Made by a program: the position numbers and the translations under genes. A model generated the notes under the pieces. The model made no database searches. It worked only from the letters and a program-made list of their open reading frames with translations, and was not told where the DNA came from. Below are positions 49,484-52,731 of a DNA stretch of 52,731 nucleotides, piece after piece. This DNA comes from an uncultured Fibrobacter sp. (GTDB lineage Bacteria; Fibrobacterota; Fibrobacteria; Fibrobacterales; Fibrobacteraceae): positions 1-52,731 of the forward strand of contig NZ_CALEFV010000286.1 of NCBI RefSeq assembly GCF_937877005.1, written 5' to 3'. How positions within the stretch are numbered: the stretch's first letter is position 1; each line of letters opens with the position of its first letter.

Positions 49484-50254
49484 ATGCCATCCGATTCAGC
49501 AAAATACCTCGTCGGACTCATTAGCCCCGACACGCTCGAAGCCGCCGAAAGGGACCCGTTCCATCCGGTGCGACTTGATCTAGACTGCTGCGACGCTATC
49601 GAGATCCGCTACGACTTCTTTGACGAAGCCCAATGGGAAAAACTGTCAGAAAGAGTCAGAAGCATCGTGTCAGACAAGTTGCAGATAGGCACCATCCGGC
49701 TCCAGAGGGACGGGGGGCGTTTTCCCGACGCACGCGTTGTTGAACGTCTGCCCCTTTGGGAAAGAATCCTACGCGCCCCCCAAGCCCCCGAATGGCTTGA
49801 CCTGGAACGCGACTGCCTTGCCGACTACAAGGCGCTAAGCGCCCTGGCACGACCCAAAGGCACGAGCCTGCTTATTTCAGAGCACAACTTTACACGTATC
49901 CCAAACGAACTGGAACTCGAGACCTTCGCCGACGATGTCAAGCGCGTCGGAGCCCCCGGCCTCAAGATTGCAGCCATGAGTACTTCCGAAACCGACTGCG
50001 ACCGCCTATACAAGTTCGCCAAGAAATACGGAAAGAAGTTCCGGATGCTCGCCGCCTTCGGCATGGGCGAAACCGGCAGAGTCAGCCGCCTATGGTCGCT
50101 CAAGGAAGGGGCGAACCTCACCTACGGGTCCATCGGGCATTCCGAAGCCCCCGGACAGATCGATGTCGCCATCATGAAAAAAGCCCTGGAACAATCCGAA
50201 AAATTACATTCCCAGATGGAAATATTGGCGTTTTTGAACGCAATGGTGCCCTAA
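49484..50254 (+). CDS. aroD: Type I 3-dehydroquinate dehydratase
   Basis: 256-residue cytosolic enzyme, third step of the shikimate pathway. EIRYDFF (40-46) carries the substrate-binding Glu/Arg, H134 in ISEHNF is the general base, K161 in LKIAAMS forms the Schiff base, and MGETGRVSR and TYGSIG...APGQI complete the family signature. ATG at 49484 follows a TATCTTTG box at leaderless distance; a much longer in-frame extension upstream is antisense to clpP and ftsY and is not used. Stands alone, divergent from clpP. Confidence 0.93.
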   Translation: MPSDSAKYLVGLISPDTLEAAERDPFHPVRLDLDCCDAIEIRYDFFDEAQWEKLSERVRSIVSDKLQIGTIRLQRDGGRFPDARVVERLPLWERILRAPQAPEWLDLERDCLADYKALSALARPKGTSLLISEHNFTRIPNELELETFADDVKRVGAPGLKIAAMSTSETDCDRLYKFAKKYGKKFRMLAAFGMGETGRVSRLWSLKEGANLTYGSIGHSEAPGQIDVAIMKKALEQSEKLHSQMEILAFLNAMVP

Positions 50255-50317
50255 GCCTTTAATTGAACCCATTTTTTTGCTAAATATCTATATAGTTATT
50301 TACAAAAGGAAGTCAAC

Positions 50318-50782
50318 ATGCGTCTTTCCGAAAGATTTGTCGACAACTGCATTCTGATCAATTCTACGAGTTCATCCAAGGAATCAATCCTGAACGAGCT
50401 TGTGGACACCCTCTGCAGTGCCTACAAATTGGAACACCGCAACGAAATATTTGATGCCGTCTGGAGCCGCGAACAGAGCCGTTCTACCGGTATCGGTTGC
50501 GGACTGGCCGTGCCCCACGCCAAGATCGATTACGTGGACCGCATGTGCATGGCGGCAGCCACCATCGAAAACGGCCTGGATTTCGCCTCGTTCGACGGCG
50601 AACCCGTCTATCTGATTATCCTGATCGTGAGCCCGGGCAACACCGTGGGACCGCACCTCAAGGCACTTTCCTCCGTGAGCCGCCTGCTCGCCGACGGCAA
50701 TGTCCGCAAGGACCTGATTGCCTCGAAGACCCCAGCCGAGTTCCTGACCATCCTCCGCGCCGCCGAGGACAAATACCTCTAG
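50318..50782 (+). CDS. ptsN: PTS IIA-Ntr-like regulatory protein
   Basis: 154 residues of the PTS EIIA type 2 family with the phospho-acceptor His in GLAVPHAKI and LLADGNVRKDLIASKT at the end. In other bacteria this phospho-carrier links nitrogen and carbon status and potassium transport and usually lies beside rpoN and hpf; here it is some 13 kb away from them. AAAGGAAG precedes the ATG. Followed by tRNA-Val. A fructose-type transport IIA is less likely because no IIBC is adjacent. Confidence 0.85.
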   Translation: MRLSERFVDNCILINSTSSSKESILNELVDTLCSAYKLEHRNEIFDAVWSREQSRSTGIGCGLAVPHAKIDYVDRMCMAAATIENGLDFASFDGEPVYLIILIVSPGNTVGPHLKALSSVSRLLADGNVRKDLIASKTPAEFLTILRAAEDKYL

Positions 50783-50788
50783 CGCCCC

Positions 50789-50819
50789 TTGACAAGAGCA
50801 AATCGCTTTTCTATATTTG
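50789..50819 (+). promoter_or_regulatory. tRNA-Val promoter (TTGACA-17-TATATTTG)
   Basis: -35 TTGACA (50789-50794), 17-nt spacer, -10 TATATT (50812-50817) followed by TG. Best promoter in the window; start about 6 nt before the tRNA. Confidence 0.75.
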
Positions 50820-50829
50820 CTCGCACCTC

Positions 50830-50904
50830 GGACGGTTAGCTCAGTTGGTTTAGAGCGCTGCTTTCACACGGCAGAGGTCACTGGTTCAAATCCAGTACCG
50901 TCCA
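50830..50904 (+). tRNA. tRNA-Val (CAC anticodon)
   Basis: Acceptor GGACGGT/ACCGTCC, D-arm GCTC..GAGC, anticodon loop TTCACAC (CAC, reading GTG), variable AGGTC, T-arm ACTGG-TTCAAAT-CCAGT, discriminator A. CCA not encoded. Confidence 0.92.
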
Positions 50905-50907
50905 CGA

Positions 50908-50937
50908 AAAGGGCTCCACGGCGGAGTCTTTTTTTGT
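50908..50937 (+). terminator. Terminator after tRNA-Val
   Basis: GGCTCC...GGAGTC hairpin followed by TTTTTTTG; one G-T pair in the stem. Confidence 0.7.
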
Positions 50938-50944
50938 TATCTTG
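50938..50944 (+). promoter_or_regulatory. TATCTTG element before the TolC-like gene
   Basis: TATCTT ends 10 nt before the ATG at 50954, overlapping the terminator T-run. The leader would be about 3-4 nt. Confidence 0.35.
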
Positions 50945-50953
50945 TCACCACCG

Positions 50954-52294
50954 ATGCAACGAATTCATTCGCACGGGCATCTAAAAGGCATGACTTATTC
51001 TAGAGCTTTACATACCGGAATTCTCGCGGCCATCACCCTCTGGACGACGGCAGCCGCAGCCGGCACCTGGACGCTCGAGGAATGCCTCGTCCAGGCAAAG
51101 AAGGCGAGTCTCAAGCTAGAATCCGCAAGGCTTCGCGAACAGCAGGCGGACATCTCGATAAAGCAAGCACGGACTAGCAATTCCCCGACCGTAAGCGCAA
51201 GCATCCAGAACACGCTCTACGACCACCCCTTTGTCCACAACGAGGACCACTACCGGCTGAATGTCGGCATCTCGGGTTCCTACACACTGTGGGACGGTGG
51301 CGCCACCAGCCTGAACGTGGAATCCAGGACCCTTTCAAAAGAAGCAAGCCAGCTGGCTACGCAACAGACGGAGCGCGGAGTACAGGAAAGCGTGCTGAAC
51401 GCATACATGAGCCTCCTGGCAGCAAGCGAGAACCAACGTATCGCGGATGCGTCCGTGGAACTTGCCCAGGCGGAATTCGAGCACTACAGTAAGCTCTTCG
51501 AGGCAGGATCCATCACCAAAAAGGACCTTACCCAGTCGCAGTCCAACGTACTGCAGAAGCAGGCATCGCAACTGACGGCTCAGCTCTCCGTAAACACGGC
51601 TAAAACGACTCTCAGGCAACTGCTCGAGCTTGACGATGGCGCAGAATTCGACATTTCTGCTCCAGAAACATCTATCGAAAGCCCGGACTCGATTGCCCCA
51701 CTTCCGGATTATGCCCAGCTGAAGGCCGACGCCCAGAAGGCGAACCCCGGACTCAAATCCGACAGCTTATCGGTGAAAGCGGCTCAGAAGAACACTCAGG
51801 TCGCAGGCAAGGGCAGCTCCATCACGGTGACACTCGGTGCAAATTCCAGCACAGGCCTGCAGGCCTGGGAATCCGACCACTACGGAGACCAGCTCAAGTA
51901 CGGTTGGCAGAACTCCATCACGCTCGGCATCAACATCCCGATCATAGACGGCGGCGCAACCACCAACAAGGTCCTGCAGGCACAGGTAAGCGAAACCGAA
52001 TCCCAGGTGAGCCTCAGGGAGAACGCCAAGACGCTCGAAAACAACATCGAGAAACTCTACCTGAACGCGGTCAGCGCCGATATGCAATGGAAGGCGGCCA
52101 TACTCCAGGTTCAGGCCGAAAGCGAAGCCCTCGCCGTCGCCGAAGAACAGCGGGGCGCTGGCGCCCTCACCTACACAGACTTTCTGACGCAGAAGAACAA
52201 CCTCGAAAAAGCCCGCATAACCCTTACGAACGCCAAGTACACGAGCCTGCTTTCGCGAAAGCTCCTGGAACTCTACCAGGGAAAGCTGGACTAA
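50954..52294 (+). CDS. TolC-family outer membrane efflux protein
   Basis: 446 residues. Signal peptide, then two OEP repeats of long coiled-coil helices (TLEECLVQAKKASLKLESARLREQQADISIKQAR; LAQAEFEHYSKLFEAGSITKKDLTQSQSNVLQKQASQL; AVAEEQRGAGALTYTDFLTQKNNLEKARITL) and beta strands with Y/W (SGSYTLWDGG). These trimeric channels export drugs, proteins or metals. Start is uncertain between ATG 50954 and ATG 50990, the latter giving a more compact signal peptide. No pump or adaptor follows within the visible part; the next gene is hsp20 after a terminator. Confidence 0.9.
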   Translation: MQRIHSHGHLKGMTYSRALHTGILAAITLWTTAAAAGTWTLEECLVQAKKASLKLESARLREQQADISIKQARTSNSPTVSASIQNTLYDHPFVHNEDHYRLNVGISGSYTLWDGGATSLNVESRTLSKEASQLATQQTERGVQESVLNAYMSLLAASENQRIADASVELAQAEFEHYSKLFEAGSITKKDLTQSQSNVLQKQASQLTAQLSVNTAKTTLRQLLELDDGAEFDISAPETSIESPDSIAPLPDYAQLKADAQKANPGLKSDSLSVKAAQKNTQVAGKGSSITVTLGANSSTGLQAWESDHYGDQLKYGWQNSITLGINIPIIDGGATTNKVLQAQVSETESQVSLRENAKTLENNIEKLYLNAVSADMQWKAAILQVQAESEALAVAEEQRGAGALTYTDFLTQKNNLEKARITLTNAKYTSLLSRKLLELYQGKLD

Positions 52295-52316
52295 TCAAAA
52301 ATAAACAGCAGATGTT

Positions 52317-52343
52317 GCGCCCCTGAAACAAGGGGCGTTTCTT
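52317..52343 (+). terminator. Terminator after the TolC-like gene
   Basis: CGCCCCT (52318-52324) pairs with AGGGGCG (52331-52337), followed by TTTCTT. Confidence 0.85.
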
Positions 52344-52365
52344 ATTGAACGACCTTAGCACAAAC

Positions 52366-52389
52366 GGCCCTCTTAAGCCGCAAAGGGCC
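52366..52389. repeat. Inverted repeat GGCCCT...AGGGCC upstream of the sigma-54 site
   Basis: GGCCCT (52366-52371) and AGGGCC (52384-52389) flank 12 nt; centre lies about 50 nt before the predicted start. It might bind an activator; it has no T-run. Confidence 0.35.
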
Positions 52390-52401
52390 CAAAATTCAAA
52401 G

Positions 52402-52418
52402 TTGGCACGCCTTTTGCT
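52402..52418 (+). promoter_or_regulatory. Sigma-54 promoter of hsp20 (TTGGCACG-N4-TTGCT)
   Basis: TTGGCACGCCTTTTGCT matches the sigma-54 consensus at every conserved position, with GG at 52404-52405 and GC at 52416-52417, exactly 12 nt apart. Predicted start near 52429, leader about 73 nt. rpoN lies in the same window. Confidence 0.8.
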
Positions 52419-52501
52419 ATTAGGGGTGTGAAGACAAAAACAGGGCTCCAAGCCAAGGCAAACCACCAAAGATTGGGCCCACATCCAACGAGGTTAAAAT
52501 T

Positions 52502-52731
52502 ATGACACAGTTTATTCCGAACACTTTCTACGGCATCCAGAACTTTCTTGACAACTTGAACGCTTGCAATGCCCAGAACGAATGCAGTTACACCCCCAAG
52601 GCCGACTACTACGAAGTCGACAACGGCTTTATGCTTGAAGTCGAGCTTCCGGGCGTGAAAAAGGAAGACTTGGATGTCCAGGTCGAAAAGAACATCATCA
52701 CCGTCAAGGCAACCCGTGCCCGCAAGGAAAG
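52502..52731 (+). CDS. Small heat shock protein Hsp20 (5' part, cut by window end)
   Basis: The first 76 residues are visible. A short N-terminal arm (MTQFIPNTFYGIQNFLDNL) leads into the alpha-crystallin domain: PKADYYEVDNGFMLEVELPGVKKEDLDVQVEKNIITVKA, split here as PKADYYEVDNG, FMLEVELPGV, KKEDLDVQVE and NIITVKA. Holds unfolding proteins in an ATP-independent way. ATG at 52502; the upstream stretch CGAGG ~6 nt before may serve as ribosome binding site. Expressed from an evident sigma-54 promoter, which is unusual for this family. Confidence 0.88.
   Translation, partial: MTQFIPNTFYGIQNFLDNLNACNAQNECSYTPKADYYEVDNGFMLEVELPGVKKEDLDVQVEKNIITVKATRARKE

Overview
The window looks like a chromosomal segment of a Fibrobacter-type bacterium (phylum Fibrobacterota), an anaerobic Gram-negative fibre degrader. 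This rests on gene content: a secreted GH8 glucanase with a sorting-like C-terminal tail, a GH5 glucanase, Ser-rich lipoproteins with short C-x(n)-W-R-x-A modules, an OmpA protein with 12 thrombospondin-3 repeats, a sodium-pumping decarboxylase, a CoA transferase suited to succinate/acetate fermentation, a futalosine-pathway menaquinone gene and an lpt-rpoN-hpf-hprK operon. No rRNA, CRISPR array, transposase, integrase or phage gene was seen. No database search was possible, so the taxonomic call is inference.

Layout. 1-5.4 kb: GH8 glucanase, glucokinase, an oxidoreductase/beta-propeller fusion and a small unknown protein. 5.4-12.2 kb: an aroA - tethered solute-binding protein - D,D-peptidase/amidase operon on the minus strand, an acyl-ACP thioesterase, and a ComEC-like metallo-hydrolase. 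12.2-15.4 kb: a small zinc-binding protein, tRNA-His and a three-gene sodium-translocating decarboxylase module that lacks its carboxyltransferase. 15.4-21.1 kb: three paralogous lipoproteins with C-terminal histidine-phosphatase domains in one operon. 21.2-32.7 kb: CoA transferase, GtrA-like protein, OmpA/TSP3 protein, MacB-type ABC pair, KDPG aldolase, a REC-GGDEF regulator, MqnA, GH5 glucanase and a DksA-like protein. 32.8-39.8 kb: an envelope and sigma-54 cluster (lptC-lptA-lptB-rpoN-hpf-hprK-mce). 39.9-50.3 kb: a small anchored coiled-coil protein, tRNA-Ser, a class A PBP, lipoprotein, small barrel protein, glycosyltransferase/thioredoxin/lipoprotein operon, ftsY, clpP and aroD. 50.3-52.7 kb: ptsN, tRNA-Val, a TolC-like protein and an Hsp20 cut by the window edge.

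How it fits together. Glucose released from cellulose is phosphorylated by the glucokinase. CoA transferase and the sodium decarboxylase belong to fermentation energetics. aroA, aroD and mqnA serve chorismate and menaquinone supply. The lpt genes, MCE protein, PBP, D,D-peptidase, OmpA and TolC build the envelope. rpoN, hpf, hprK and ptsN are the usual sigma-54/PTS regulatory set, and a textbook -24/-12 promoter lies before the hsp20 gene in the same window.

Regulatory signals. Many genes carry a TAnnTT(T)(G) hexamer-octamer resembling the Bacteroidetes -7 element. In at least eight genes without a Shine-Dalgarno sequence this element ends 6-7 nt before the start codon, suggesting leaderless mRNAs. 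tRNA genes and clpP have in addition a TTGAC/TTGAA -35 box 16-17 nt upstream. Several gene junctions hold short degenerate word repeats, and two hold elements resembling widespread imperfect-palindrome intergenic repeats.
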